A stretch of DNA of 64,000 bases, taken from the NCBI GenBank assembly GCA_027257055.1, contig JAPVLO010000133.1, positions 8,605,501 through 8,669,500 on the forward strand, in the 5' to 3' direction. Origin of the DNA: Cephalopachus bancanus (Eukaryota > Chordata > Mammalia > Primates > Tarsiidae). Position 1 is the stretch's first letter, and each line of letters starts with the position of its first letter. The notes under the pieces are model-generated. The model worked only from the letters and a program-made list of their open reading frames with translations, was not told where the DNA came from and did not search any database. Below are positions 45,938-57,425 of the stretch, piece after piece. A program made the translations under genes and the position numbers.

Positions 45938-46235
45938 GGCCGGGCTCGGTAGCTCAGCCTGCAATCCCAGCGCTTTGGGAGGCCGAGGTGAGTGGATTGC
46001 CTGAGCCCGCAGGTTCAAGACCTGCCCAGGCAACTTGGTGAGACCTCATCTCTACAATAAATCAAAACATCAACCGGGTGTGATAGCGCGTGCCTGTAGT
46101 TCCAGCTGCTTGGAAGGCTAAGGCGGAAGGTTCGCCGGAGCCCAGCAGGTCGAGGCTGTGGTGGCTGGGAGCGGCCACTGCACTCCAGTGTGGGTGACAG
46201 AGTGAGACTCCAACTCAAAAAAAAAAAAAAAAAAA
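45938..46235 (+). mobile_element. Young lineage-specific Alu
   Basis: Complete: 'ggccgggctcggtagctcag' to an A-run ending 46235. The right-monomer hairpin has one change ('gtggctgggagcggccac'). Clear target duplications were not found. 'acagca' occurs on both sides and is too short to trust. Confidence 0.94.
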
Positions 46236-47130
46236 GCACAGCAATGGACACAGGACACATGAGGAGCAATATCCCATTCCAGGCAACTCAGTAATTTAAC
46301 ACAAACCTCCAGGAACTCAGATCTAGCATGGGAGAAGAGGCACAGAAATAAGTCCTAATCTGCTGAGTTTAAAATCTTAAATAACTGAGCCCCCTTTAAA
46401 CCAATAAGGTTGAGTTTCTCACCATTTAGTACAATAGAGACTTAAAGTCAGGAGTAAAATGGGGGGAAAGGGCTATCATTTTTTGTGTTCATGTAGAATC
46501 TGTAATATATTTAGTATGCTTAAGTACATAGTTAATTGTATAACATATTCATATGTTATGCATATAAGATAATACAGTAAAGTATATACTTAAATATTTT
46601 AGATATTTCAATATTTGCAAATTTCCATATAGATGAAAAAATTAAGAAGTATATACTCTCTATACCAAAAGTACAATCTGAGACTAAGAGATTTCCTGGA
46701 AAGATGATATAAAATAGGTGATGAGGCTCGCACCTGATGGTGTCTTAGAATCAAGAAGCCTTGGCAATATTTCTTTTCTCAAACTCACTGGCATACAGAC
46801 ACTCTTGAACAGACACAACAGCCTGTGATGCAGGGGTGAGACCCAAGAATCCCACTGCACCACTGCTGAGCAAACGCAGGCAAATTCTGCAAACCTTCTG
46901 GGGCTAACAATAAAATTTCTAACTTCTAGGGTTGATTGAAAGGTTAAATAAATCAATGTACATAAAGAGCTTAGTCATCCACTCACCTCACAGCAAGTAG
47001 AAAAAAAATGTTACCGATTATTATCATTTGTGGTCATTTTCAAGCATAACATTTGTTTTTCTATGCCACATGTCTGAATATTATTTATAAATATGAATAA
47101 TCTATTATACAAGTTATAAGGAAAGCTTTG
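46236..47130. other. Unassigned AT-rich sequence
   Basis: Nothing recognised. Confidence 0.4.
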
Positions 47131-47134
47131 TGTT

Positions 47135-48385
47135 TTAAAGTTAGTCTTTATTTCACACACACAAATCTCTATTACAACAAAAAGCTCACAATGAATTTTG
47201 AAGTATAAATTTTAGAATGGTTAAATAAGCTTAATTCAAACTGCCTTGTGTCATCGAGACCAAGAGTCTATGAAAATGCCAAGTCAGAGAAAATGGGGTT
47301 ACAATGGGAATGCTTGATACACACTCATCCATCATCACAAATACACGCACAGGGCAAGATGAATGATTTGATCAGGCAGCAGTTATTGTTAAGGGAAAAC
47401 AAAGGGGAAGAAACTGAAATATTTAGGGACCTATCAAGAAGTGATAAAAGCCAGCTGTGGAAAAGAGTCTGTAAGGGAGATTCTCTGCATTACAAAGGAA
47501 ATCGCTGCACAGTGTCAATACAGGAATCAGGGACATGTAGGGCAAGGATGTCACCACATGAGATGCCACATCCACAAAACATAGTCCACACGGAACGCAG
47601 CACCTTCTCACCGTGCTGGGCTTGACAGCTTTGTTTCACCGTGGCATAAATGTACCACTGCACGTTTGAGGCTGCGTCTTCAACTTCACTATTTGTCTTT
47701 TAAAATATCTCTTAGGAGTCCAGGAATGCAACCTGTGTTGTGCTGGGTCTGTGGTTCCACATACTGCTACATTTATTCAGTGGGAACAAGACAATACTTC
47801 AGTGCTGAAAGCTGAACATCTGTACTCCCACAACGTTTGTGACAGCAACGAATCAGTGATTCTGAATTACTCTTAACACACAGTTAAATACTGAACAATA
47901 TTTGTACACTGGCAGACAGGCCTGCCAGTGTCCTCTTTCTGGTAATAAATGTAATAAAGGTGATGGTGTTGATGATTATAGCAAGCTGCTATTCTCACCT
48001 AAAATTTTTCTTTGTTTTTAAAAACATACTTTGAGGTTTAGCTTTAAGTAGTCCACTGAAATGCTTTGCTATAAAATGTGTGACAACTAGAAAATGAACC
48101 TGGCTGTACACTGAGCCATGGCTGAGATGTGCACTGACACCTCGGTATTTTAAGGCAAGTACTGTGTCCTGTGAGCCCATGACAGGCAGACTGAAGAGGC
48201 TTAGTTCCTATACCCAACAGCACAAAACACTCCAGGGTTGTAGAATCTGTGAGACATGTTGGAGGAACAGACAGTCTTGCAAGATTTCCAGGACTTCCTG
48301 TCAAGCCATCAACACCACGAGAAGAGCCTTTCTTGTTTATTTTCGTACTTCCACTTCCTGTCAAGGACTGTTAACAGAGAACTCA
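47135..48385 (-). other. Repeat-free block with 3'-UTR-like traits on the minus strand
   Basis: On the minus strand the block ends with an AATAAA (plus strand tttatt at about 47148-47153) and contains a second AATAAA near 47776. It begins near an acceptor-like pyrimidine-containing 'ctctgttaacag' (plus 48368-48379). The longest minus frame after it (48044-48364) is Ser/Gly/Lys-rich at first and then cysteine-rich with no recognised family. It could be a terminal exon and 3' UTR, a lncRNA or plain unique DNA. Motifs of this kind also arise by chance, so this is a weak call. Confidence 0.2.
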
Positions 48386-49289
48386 GAGGTACATGACCAT
48401 TTAAATAAATTCAAAGGGTGCATAATTACGTGTTTCACACCCCCAACAGGGTCCATTGTTTTGGAGATTTGTCTGGTTTTCATTGTGCACAACTTGGCCA
48501 GCAGACTCCTTTCTCCAGTTCAAAGGTGACGACTATTGCCTGGACCTTCTTTGAGGACCTGTGCTCTTTCTAGAGGAACAACCACAGTTACAAAGCAACA
48601 GGGCCACCGATCAGGGCTCTGTGGCCGCACGGGAATTTGTTTCCCAAATTCTGATCCACGTGGGAATTTACCTGACATGCGAGTTTTCAGGTTTCTCTGC
48701 AGGCCACCGGACTCAGAATCTCCAGCAAGGCCAGCAACTTGTTTCAATAAACTCTCGGGTGATTAGGATGTGTGATAAACTCTGAGAACCCCTGGCTAAC
48801 ACAGTCCCTTCATAAATGGTTTTGCATTAAGTCTTCAAAGCATGAGTTTGGTCATTTTATCTTTATTTACAGAAGAAGAGAACAAGACTCAGAAGCTATG
48901 ATGGCCCAGGACCATGCTGGGAAAGAACAGAACTGAGGCTTGAACCAAACTCTTATGACCCAAGCCCAAGGAACTTTCCACAGCACTGAAGCTGTGCCTT
49001 GAACAACTCGATGTGTTCTCTTACATCACCCCCCAGCTAGGACCTGGGAGACTTGACACAGTAGATTCCATGATGCGAGCATGCCCACCCAAACTGGTCC
49101 CCAATAGCAGTGGCACTCTGGGGCTCCTGCGTGCTTCCCCTGTGCATCAAGCCATGTGGCACGGGGAGAGCCAGAACCCAGAGACGCTTAGTTCCTGGGA
49201 GAGCAAAGGCTCTCTGGGTCTAACCCTGTCCATCAGAAGATATTCATGCTGTTCTCTGTGCTTAATCATGATACAGAATCATTTGTAAA
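48386..49289. other. Mostly unassigned, one probable antisense MIR near 48850-48990
   Basis: 'agaagagaacaagactcaga' and 'ctgaggcttgaaccaaactc' fit antisense MIR. The remainder has no recognised feature. Confidence 0.4.
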
Positions 49290-49660
49290 GCAGAAGAGTG
49301 CAAGAAAACTAAATGTCCGTCAGAAGAGAATGCAGAATCACGTTGTGCAGCCACTACAAAGCATAAGGCAGCTCTGAAGGGACTCTTGGAAAGATTTCCA
49401 AAACACATTCATCCAGGGGAAAAATAAGGGTCAGAACAATGTAGACAGTATGCTGCCTTTGTGTGAGGAAAAATAATAACTCACACACATGTGTGTTTGT
49501 GGATGTATGGAATGTCACCAGAAAGAGCTAAGAACCAGGCAGCAGTGGTTACCCAGCAAGAGGAACTATGGGCAGGAGGCAGAGAGAGGAGAGGCCAGAG
49601 CAGAGGAGGGAGAAATGGAGACTGACTTCTCATTGTAGATCATTTTGTATTTCTTGAAAT
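49290..49660 (+). mobile_element. Old L1 3' fragment, sense
   Basis: 'actaaatgtccgtcagaaga', 'gtcagaacaatgtagacagt' and 'ggtcatttgtattt'-like ending near 49645 match an L1M-type 3' region. No frame. Confidence 0.6.
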
Positions 49661-50137
49661 GTTTAAAGCCATAACTAAAGTTACCTATTAAAATGTATCT
49701 CACTGTACATAATATATTCATGTATATATTTTACATAGTTGACAATTATGAACTCCCAAACACTCCATTGTTTTCTCAATAATCAATTATGGATTCATTT
49801 CCAAGAAGTTTCTTGTAATTTTAGCCTAAACTACCTCTTGATATAAATTCCCAAATTTCTTATTGCGTGAAGCTTAATTCATTCTTTTTTGAGTTGAAGA
49901 ATCGCTTCCAAATTCTAGAACACCAGGAGTGTATTGGAAGTTCTTAATCTGCCTTTCACAACTACAGAATGCAGCTGAAAATCCATGTCTTCTCATTACC
50001 TCGACAGTTCCTAGACTTCCTTGCCTCCCTTCCCTTCCTTTATCCCTGGAAGTGAAGAAAAGTCTTTATTCCATAAGCACCAGCTAGCAACGGTGAGTCT
50101 GCTAAATAAGGAGGTATTTCAGATTCTAAAGACAGGG
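49661..50137. other. Unassigned AT-rich sequence
   Basis: No recognised element. Confidence 0.4.
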
Positions 50138-50417
50138 GTTCCCAACGCCCAGGCCACAGCCTGTTAGGAACTGGACCACACAGCAGGAAGTGAATGGTAG
50201 GGAGGGGAGTCCATCTGACTGTTCCGTCAGATCAGTCATGGCATTAGATTCTTAGGAGTGCGAACCCTATTGTGAACTGTGCATGCAAGGGATCTAGGGT
50301 GCACTCTCCTTAAGAGAATCTACTACCTAATCATTTCCTCCCCATCCCACAACGTCTGTGGAAAAATTGCCTTCCATGAAACTTGTCCCTGATGTCAAAA
50401 AGGTTGGGGACCGCTGA
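50138..50417. mobile_element. hAT-type non-autonomous DNA transposon
   Basis: The left end 'caggggttcccaacgcccag' and right end 'aaaggttggggaccgctg' are inverted relatives. Between them lie 'gttaggaactggaccacaca', 'gaaccctattgtgaactgtg' and 'ggaaaaattgccttccatga', as in a mammalian hAT MITE. A diverged internal inverted region near 50250-50325 is also typical. An 8-bp duplication is not clear. Confidence 0.85.
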
Positions 50418-50499
50418 TAAAGGTACCCAGCGAATTGTTTTCTGTCTCTCTTCTCTCCCAAATTTCTTTCTCTCCTTTCCTCTTTTCTTCCCTCCCTCA

Positions 50500-50501
<2 letters not shown>

Positions 50502-50566
<65 letters not shown>

Positions 50567-50567
50567 C
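50502..50567. repeat. (TC)n microsatellite
   Basis: About 30 TC units with one TTTC interruption at 50554, preceded by pyrimidine-rich DNA from 50440. Arg-Glu repeat frames through it are artefacts. Confidence 0.97.
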
Positions 50568-51191
50568 ATCCTTCAAAAGCTGCTAGAAATTCCTAAGTCC
50601 AAAATCCTCTAGCAGGCCTGGGTCATCTTTCAGAGCCTGATGCTCTCTCCATCTAAATTCTTTTCTAATGTAGACAAATTGCTTCTTCCCACCTTGGCTC
50701 CTCCAGTCCTGAATTCCCACCTGCTTCACACTGAACAAATGCCAGCAGGTAATTAATGGACTGGAAGGCCCTCACAGCCAGGTGCCTTCTTCCTAGTGAA
50801 GAGTGCCTCTCAGCTCCCCATTACCTGTAAGATGTAAAAAGGTGAGCAAGGAAAAAAAAACTAGAAATCTAGATAACCAGTCATAATTAAAAAACCAACT
50901 ATAATTATGCAAACTGAGGTGAGCAGTGGTGAGTTCATTTAGGATTGGTGTTTAAAATATTTCCAAGAAGGAAGGGAGAGTGGCTGCTATATACCCAAAA
51001 GAAAATTGTAATTTCTGGAGTATGTACAATTTGGGGAGTGATTCATAAATAGAGTTTAGAAGGCTCAGGAAGCAGGATGCAGGCTAAGCAGCTATATATG
51101 TACATGAATTGATAATATTGGGAAATAGAGCCCAGCAGGACTCAAGATTAAAACAATCCTTTTTAAGGAAAGAAAAAAAGTAAAGGGAAAA
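50568..51191. other. Unassigned sequence
   Basis: No recognised element or gene. Confidence 0.4.
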
Positions 51192-51479
51192 CCAGGTGCG
51201 GTGGCTCAAGCCTGTAAACCCAGTACTTTGGGAGGGCAAGGTGAGAGGATTGCCTGAGTCTAGAGGTTCAAGACCAGTCTGGGTAACTTGACAAGACCTC
51301 GTCTCTACAATAAGTAAAAAAATTAACTGGGCACGGTGGCACATGCCTGTAGTTCCAGCTACTTGGAAGGCTGAGGCGGAAGGATCACCTGAGCCCCATA
51401 GGTTGAGGCTGCGGTGGCCATGAGTATGTCACTGCACTCTAGCCTGGGCAACAGAGTGAGATTCCAACTCAAAAAAAAA
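51192..51479 (+). mobile_element. Alu, intermediate age
   Basis: 'accaggtgcggtggctcaag' to the A-run near 51479. Linker 'ctacaataagtaaaaaaatt' links it to the local Alu lineage, but it has 'gcggtggccatgagtatgtc' in place of the young hairpin. Flanking 'aaagggaaaa' on both sides may be a target duplication. Confidence 0.92.
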
Positions 51480-52440
51480 GAAGAAAAGAAAAGGAAAGGG
51501 AAAAACACCATGACAGTAGCGATACGGGGTTGGCTGAAGTTATCTTATTTTAAGAGGACTCACCATCCTAAAAGAAAATGTGGAGTTATTTAATATAATT
51601 ACTAATTGATATTACTAATGATTTAAGTCACCTGAATTAAATAGGTAAGGGAGAGTTCATACAGTAATTGACACTTTGCTAGCACATAGAATATGGGGCT
51701 CTGAGACAGGGCTCACGCAGGTCAATATTCCAATTTATAGCCAAGAGGGCTTTTCCATGCACACTGATTTTTCTATGGTGAAATCTACAAGGATACAGAA
51801 ATGCTGAGGCAGTAAGAAGAGCCGGTTCTTCTCATCTTCTCTTCCCCCATGACCCCGATAACTTTCCTCAGCTTACCCTCAAGTCCACCTAAACTGATCA
51901 CAAATATGATTCTGATTTCCTCTGTGCCATAACTTGGCAATTATGAAGAAAACACCAGTAGAAAAACACCGTACAGAGATGCTATGTTTCTTGAAACTGA
52001 GGGGATTTTTAATATCCTCATATCTTTGTTTTTAGTATCAATGTGTTAAGCAGTTTCAGTTACCTTCTCTTCGATTCTCTTTTCTAATAAACGGGTTAAT
52101 CATTATTACCAACTCCAGGGTGTGGGATGTTACACATTTCTTGGCATTCCAGTGCCATGAGTAAGAACTGGATATCACTCTGAGTATTCACTCCTTCCTT
52201 TCAATTCAGGGCTTTCTCAGTTTCCCACAAATCAAGATTGTTTTCTGCCAACTTAATAGGATCTTTCTCTAGCAACTGAAATTTTTCAATCATCTATGCA
52301 GCTGGTGGTCACTGTAAGTGAAATGTTTATTGTAAAGTACTAAGCACTTAACAAAATAGATCCTATTTAGCTGTTCAAAGCAAAAGCATCATCTGACATC
52401 TAAAAATAACTCAAATACTAAAAATAGCAAAACGAACATC
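51480..52440. other. Unassigned AT-rich sequence
   Basis: No recognised element. Confidence 0.4.
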
Positions 52441-52760
52441 TCAGGGGTTTGACAGTCTAACATCCATTCAGTGCCTATCGTGGGCTAAGCACTATGCCCG
52501 CCACAAGGATGTCAAGAATGTAAAAGGCGAGACCCTGCTCTTGAAGGACTCTTGTTCTGGTGGGAAGAGACGAGAAAGTGGACAGACAGCAGCAGCACAG
52601 GAACGCAGAACCTGAGCAGAAAGCTGGGGGCACAGGACTAGCTCTGCTGGGGGTGAGAGACACACCCTAGGTACAGGGACGAGGTATGTGTGGCTTCACA
52701 GAGCTGGCTGCCTGATGGGAGGCAGGTCAGTGGACAAATGGCTATAACACAAGGAGACAA
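52441..52760 (+). repeat. L2 LINE fragment, sense
   Basis: 'attcagtgcctatcgtgggc', 'taagcactatgcccgccaca' and 'gaccctgctcttgaaggact' follow the L2 3' half order. May continue in diverged form past the LTR at 52855. Confidence 0.65.
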
Positions 52761-52854
52761 GGACTTGTGCGCTGTGAACACCCAAGGCAGAGCAAGTCCT
52801 CATCTGGGGTGTGGAGGCAGGTGGGGAATGTGGGCAGTGAGGATAGTGTCCTAG

Positions 52855-53355
52855 TGCCACGGCCTGCGCGTCTGCCCTGAGGGGTCCCGAGAGAGTGGCG
52901 AGAGATTAAGAAAGACACAGACACAAAGACATAGAGAAAAGCTGGGGCCGGGTGGGACACGTTCCTCTTTTGGAGGAGAAGTGACCCCGAACTAGCTCAG
53001 CATGTTTATTTTATAATTAAGCACAAAGAAAGTTGGAAGGGATTCAAGGTCTGTGTGGGAGCCATAATGGAATTTGTTGCTACCCAAAGGCGAGTTGTTT
53101 CACAGTTATCTTGTTGTGGCTAAGGCTTTATTTATGCTATGTGCACCTGGATGTGTGGGCATCTGAGACACCATTTCTTGTAGCAGGCTGCATCCCTCGC
53201 AGCCTGCTTTTGGCTATGATGCAGAGCTTCCAAGCGAGACCTTGCCTAAGAGCTTGGGGCCATTAAGTGAGACTTTGCCTTCGCTTAGGCCTTTACTCAA
53301 GGCCTGCTACAATGACAGTGCTCATCTGCTCCCCACATCACATCCGCTCCCAACA
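52855..53355 (-). mobile_element. Solo LTR of an endogenous retrovirus, class II-like, intact with 6-bp TSD
   Basis: 501 bp with TG...CA ends, flanked by perfect duplications 'tcctag' at 52849-52854 and 53356-53361. Read on the minus strand it starts 'tgttgggagcggatgtgatg', has an AATAAA (plus strand tttatt near 53005) and a downstream 'ctatgtctttgtgtctgtgt' type region close to that of betaretrovirus-like (ERVK/class II) LTRs. A 6-bp duplication fits that class. No viral genes remain, as expected after recombination between the two LTRs. The perfect duplications suggest a fairly recent insertion. Confidence 0.88.
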
Positions 53356-53361
53356 TCCTAG

Positions 53362-54859
53362 GAAGCACCCTTGGAGCTCCAGTTAAAGGAGGCATCAAGG
53401 CTTACCAGGCAGAGACAAGGGGAGCAGAAAGCAAGCATTCTAGGGAAGAGGCGCACCGTGCCTACTCAAGGGCACAGAGGGAAAGCTTGTGGGGTGTCCA
53501 GTGTGCTGGGGGAGGCTGAGCAGCACTGGGAACAGGAGGCTTGGCCATACTGTGAGGGGAGCCTGAGCCACCCCAAGAACTCACAGGATAGCACGTCCAT
53601 GGACAGCTGGAACCGAGGGCTCCAATCCTGGACTGGACCCAAAGGGGCCTCACTGCAGAGTGCTGACCAGGGTCTCATGACCAAGAGAGGATCTGGCCTG
53701 AACCTGGCAAGGCAGGAGGACAGGCAAAATAAGGCTTTTGAGGCAGAGCTGCGGGTAGCAGGAGATGCAAGGCTCACGGGTCACTCCTCGGCACCAGGGA
53801 GGACAAGTCCTGGTGGCACTAGGGGAAAGGGAGGTGCCATGCCAGTCCTCCATTGCATGTTGGATTCGAGGCCTCAGGAGAGCTCCTATGGGCAGCTGGA
53901 GGTGCAGATCTGTAACTGGAGGTTCAGGCTGAAGCCCATAAGTGCATGAGACTGCCTGGGGCAAGGGCGCGGAGGAGGAGGAGAAGGGGGTGGAGAAAAA
54001 CTCCAGGGCAGCCAACTTCTAAGGGACCAAGGGAGAGAAATCAAGGAAGAGACAGAACACCGAGAAGGACACAGGAGGTCTGAGCAGGACACGAAGGGAC
54101 CCAAAAGAGAAGCCACCTTCCTGGCGGACAGACTCATCGCTTATGGCCGTGGGGAGGAGAGGCAAGCGAAGGGGGCAGTGTCCTCAGTGTCCGCTGATGG
54201 CAACTGTGTGTCCTGCCCCACCTTGGCAAGGTCAGCAGGGCAGGCAGCCACCAGGTGGTGCAGGTGAAAAAGAGAAGGCACTAACCAGGAGTCTGCCATG
54301 GAACATCTTCCTTAAGAATGTGGTGAAGACTGAAAGGCCCTGCCTAGTGAGAAAGGAAGCTGAGTGGAGAAAGTGGTGGTCAGGTCCCATGTCTGCCACT
54401 CCTTTAGCACGTGTGTAGTCGGCAGGAAAAGGCTGGTCAGAAACATGAAAACAGGAGAAGCGGAAGCGCCCAGATACCCTGAGTGGAGGCTGAATGCCAC
54501 CCCCGGCAAGGACTGGAAATGTCTCTTCGGGGTGAGGGGACAGGGGAGAACAGGGCCCATCCCAGAAGCCTGTGAGGCGAGGGGCAAGGGCGCCGAGGCC
54601 TGACAGCCGCTTGTCTCCAAGAAACTGCCGCTAGAAAGGCTTTGAGTATCAGTGAGGAAACACGTGGAAGTGAAGGTGGGTTTGAGAATAAACAGCCGTG
54701 CTTTGAAAACATCACTGCACTTTCTCTAACAAGATACCATCTTATCTTCAGAAAGCTAGTCAAATGTCACAAAACACAGGCTATGAACTTCTAGATCAAG
54801 TCTACGCATAGCCAGACGATGCCCTGCTTACATAGCTCTGCCTGGGCTCAGCAGCAGCT
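53362..54859. other. Unassigned less AT-rich sequence with chance open frames
   Basis: Contains a 192-codon plus-strand frame (53371-53949) and overlapping minus frames of 83-121 codons, none with recognisable motifs. The sequence style ('gcacagagggaaagcttgtgg') may be diverged L2. No supported gene. Confidence 0.35.
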
Positions 54860-55162
54860 TTTCTTTTTAGTTGGGCTCTCACTCTGTCACCAGGCTAAAG
54901 TGCAGTGACATGATCACGATGATCATGGGATCATGGCTCACTGCAGCCTCAACCTCCTGGGCTCAGGTGATCCTTCCACCAGTCTCCTGAGTAGTTTGGA
55001 CTACGGGCATGCACCACTGCGCCTGGTTAAATTTTTTTTTCTTGTAGATACAAGATCACACTATGGTATCCAGGCTGGTCTTGAACTCCTGGGCTCAAGC
55101 AATCCACCCACCTTGTCCTCCCGAGGTGTTGGGATTACAGGCGTGAACCACCTTGCCCGATC
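54860..55162 (-). mobile_element. Older Alu, antisense
   Basis: Reverse Alu from 'ttagttgggctctcactctg' to 'ggcgtgaaccaccttgcccg', with an internal duplicated 'gatcatg' zone near 54920. AluJ-like and diverged. Confidence 0.9.
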
Positions 55163-56920
55163 AACAACTGCTTTTGATAACGCTTCCTTTAAGCAATTTT
55201 AGGGAAAATAGTAGGTATAGAATTTATAATTTAATTGGGACTAAAATATTCTAGGACTTGAGCAGTATCTTAAAAAAACAAAAGATCAAATAAACAACAA
55301 CAACAAAAATACCAGGGCCTTTCCTGCATATGGAAAAGACATCAAGCCTAAGAAAGAACTGACGTGTCTCTCCAATTTTATTGGAAACCCAAACCACTGG
55401 TCATCCGCTCTGGGGTACACTGCATGGCTGCCCTGAATAAACGAGCCACAGACACAATTAGAGAAGAAAGACATGGGACCAGGCAACTATCACTCAGAAA
55501 AAATTAAGGCAACCATATTGTATGCTAACCACCCACTCAGCTACCTCCTCCCTGGTTCCTCCTCTTCAGAGGCTACTTAACTTCACTGAGACAAGACGGC
55601 CAGCCTAACTGATGCAGAACACAAAAAACCTTTTGATCTTATGTCAAACAGAGTCAGACCAGGAGAAGGCTCCAGTAAGCAGGATGACAGCCTTCCAGAG
55701 GAGAACTAACAGGAAAGAGGGCAGGAAAGCAGTAATGTTTTACTTGGGGATTCCATAAACTTGGATTATTTAAACAAGGATTGAGAAGTAGTAAGTTCAT
55801 CCCAATGAATGAATAAGGTATGTTGCTTTAGTAATAAAGCACAGCAGCGTGGCAGCTCTGAGGTCTTTCAAACAATCTGTTTCCAGGTGAGTGTCACATT
55901 AGTGATGGAAAGCACAACAGCAGCACAATTCATGTAAGAGCACCCGCCTCTTAGCATTAACAGTAAAGGGAAGGTGTTGGTCCATGTCAGCCTGTACTGC
56001 CCCTACTAAAGAACCTTCCTGGAAGGGACTTGCTATGTTGTGATTTAAATAGCATTCACGATACTTTGTGAGCAAATTGGGTAACCAAGGTACAAGACTC
56101 TGGCCTTGCAATAGTCAGAATGTCGACAAATACACGCGTGCTAGTGTGTCTGCAAAGTTATCAGACTGTTGTTTACACATCAAGAAAATCAGAAACTTGT
56201 TTTCTCTATTCTGATGCAAAAGGTAACATCAGTGATTGCTTACACACCTCATATAATGGTGGTTTCAAACACTAGTCCAAGAGTATAATTATGTCAGTCA
56301 GATGACATAAATCAAGGTATTCAGTAAGAAAATATTCCTGACAAATAAGGGTTTTATTTTTAGATACAGAGGATTACTTTGAAAAATAACATGCTCTCTA
56401 GTTTATGGTTCTGCTGCCTAGATCTCATTCTTGATGTCTGTAAAAAACTTGGAGTATCTGATACTATCCCACTAATTCACATTTTTAGGGCTGGAGTACT
56501 TCAAGGAAACACTATAAAAACAGCATCAGAGAGAAATCGAGGCAAAATATAAAATAACATCTTTTTCTTCCCAAAGACAGTGTTTCTAATGATAAATAAT
56601 CAAATCAACAACAACAAATTAACATTGATTTGAATGAATCTGGAAAAAAATTGTGGTCGCTTCATTATATAGAGTATATGAGTATCTTCAAAATAAATTC
56701 TGACCCTCTTGGGATTTTTCTTCTTGTAATTTATAAGCATAGACTTTAACCTTTTGGAATACTCAATCGTCTATTATTTATCCTCCTTATATAAACCTCA
56801 CACCAGTTCTTTGTTCCACTGTAGAAAGGCACCACACTGTTGTTCACTGAACTCATGAGACCCACTTCACCTTTCTAAATGGATATAGCACCTGGCAGTA
56901 ATGGATACACCTTCTGCTCC
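55163..56920. other. Mostly unique AT-rich sequence
   Basis: No recognised element. 56140-56360 has a rich mix of potential binding-site-like motifs ('tgttgtttacac', 'gtcagatgacataa') and may be conserved non-coding DNA. This is untested. Confidence 0.35.
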
Positions 56921-57050
56921 CTCTTACACACTTATCATAACTGGGCTCCTCTGACACACTCACTATGACCCAGGCCCTTCGACTTCTCTGACACACTTAT
57001 CTTGACCTGGGCCCCTCCAACTCCATCTAACAACTCATGCTGACTTCCTT
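56921..57050. repeat. Degenerate tandem repeat, about four copies of a ~37-bp unit
   Basis: Units beginning 'ctcttacaca' (56921), 'ctctgacaca' (56949), 'ctctgacaca' (56986) and 'ccatctaaca' (57023) share an 'acttatcttgacctgggccc' type body. The period is 37 for three of the units and 28 for the first. Confidence 0.7.
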
Positions 57051-57425
57051 TGCATTGGGAATGCCAACCACCGTCCTGCAATTTGTATTGGAAGCGTTCT
57101 TCCCAGCAGCTAGACAAACATCACTCTTGCTCACAAAGTCAAGCCTTCTGATTATTTCCTGTACCAATTATGGCAAAGATTTCTTGGGGCCATCCAATAT
57201 CAACTGGTCCCCTCCCCTCCACTCCACCTTGATAAGCCCCTGTCTCTTCATTCAGCCTCCACCTCTACCTGCCTCAATGGCACAATGACCACCATCAGCC
57301 TTCCAGCTGAGCTCTCTCTTGACATCTGATGCCACATTAACAACTTCTCCAGCATCTCAGTGCTTAGTTCAGTGCTGGCCCATGGCTGGCACTCAATAGA
57401 TGTTTACTGAATGAATGAATAATCA
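57051..57425 (+). repeat. L2 LINE 3' end, sense
   Basis: Ends 'tggctggcactcaatagatg' and 'tttactgaatgaatgaata', the standard L2 3' terminus. The upstream body is diverged. Confidence 0.75.

Noticed and set aside
50327..50576. Arg-Glu repeat frame at the (TC)n tract
   Set aside because: Artefact of the microsatellite.
52855..53355. A complete provirus
   Set aside because: Only one LTR lies between the two target duplications and no viral genes adjoin it.
53371..53949. 192-codon open frame on the plus strand
   Set aside because: Low-complexity Gly/Gln/Arg-rich composition, overlapping frames on the other strand, no known motif, and it starts beside an LTR.
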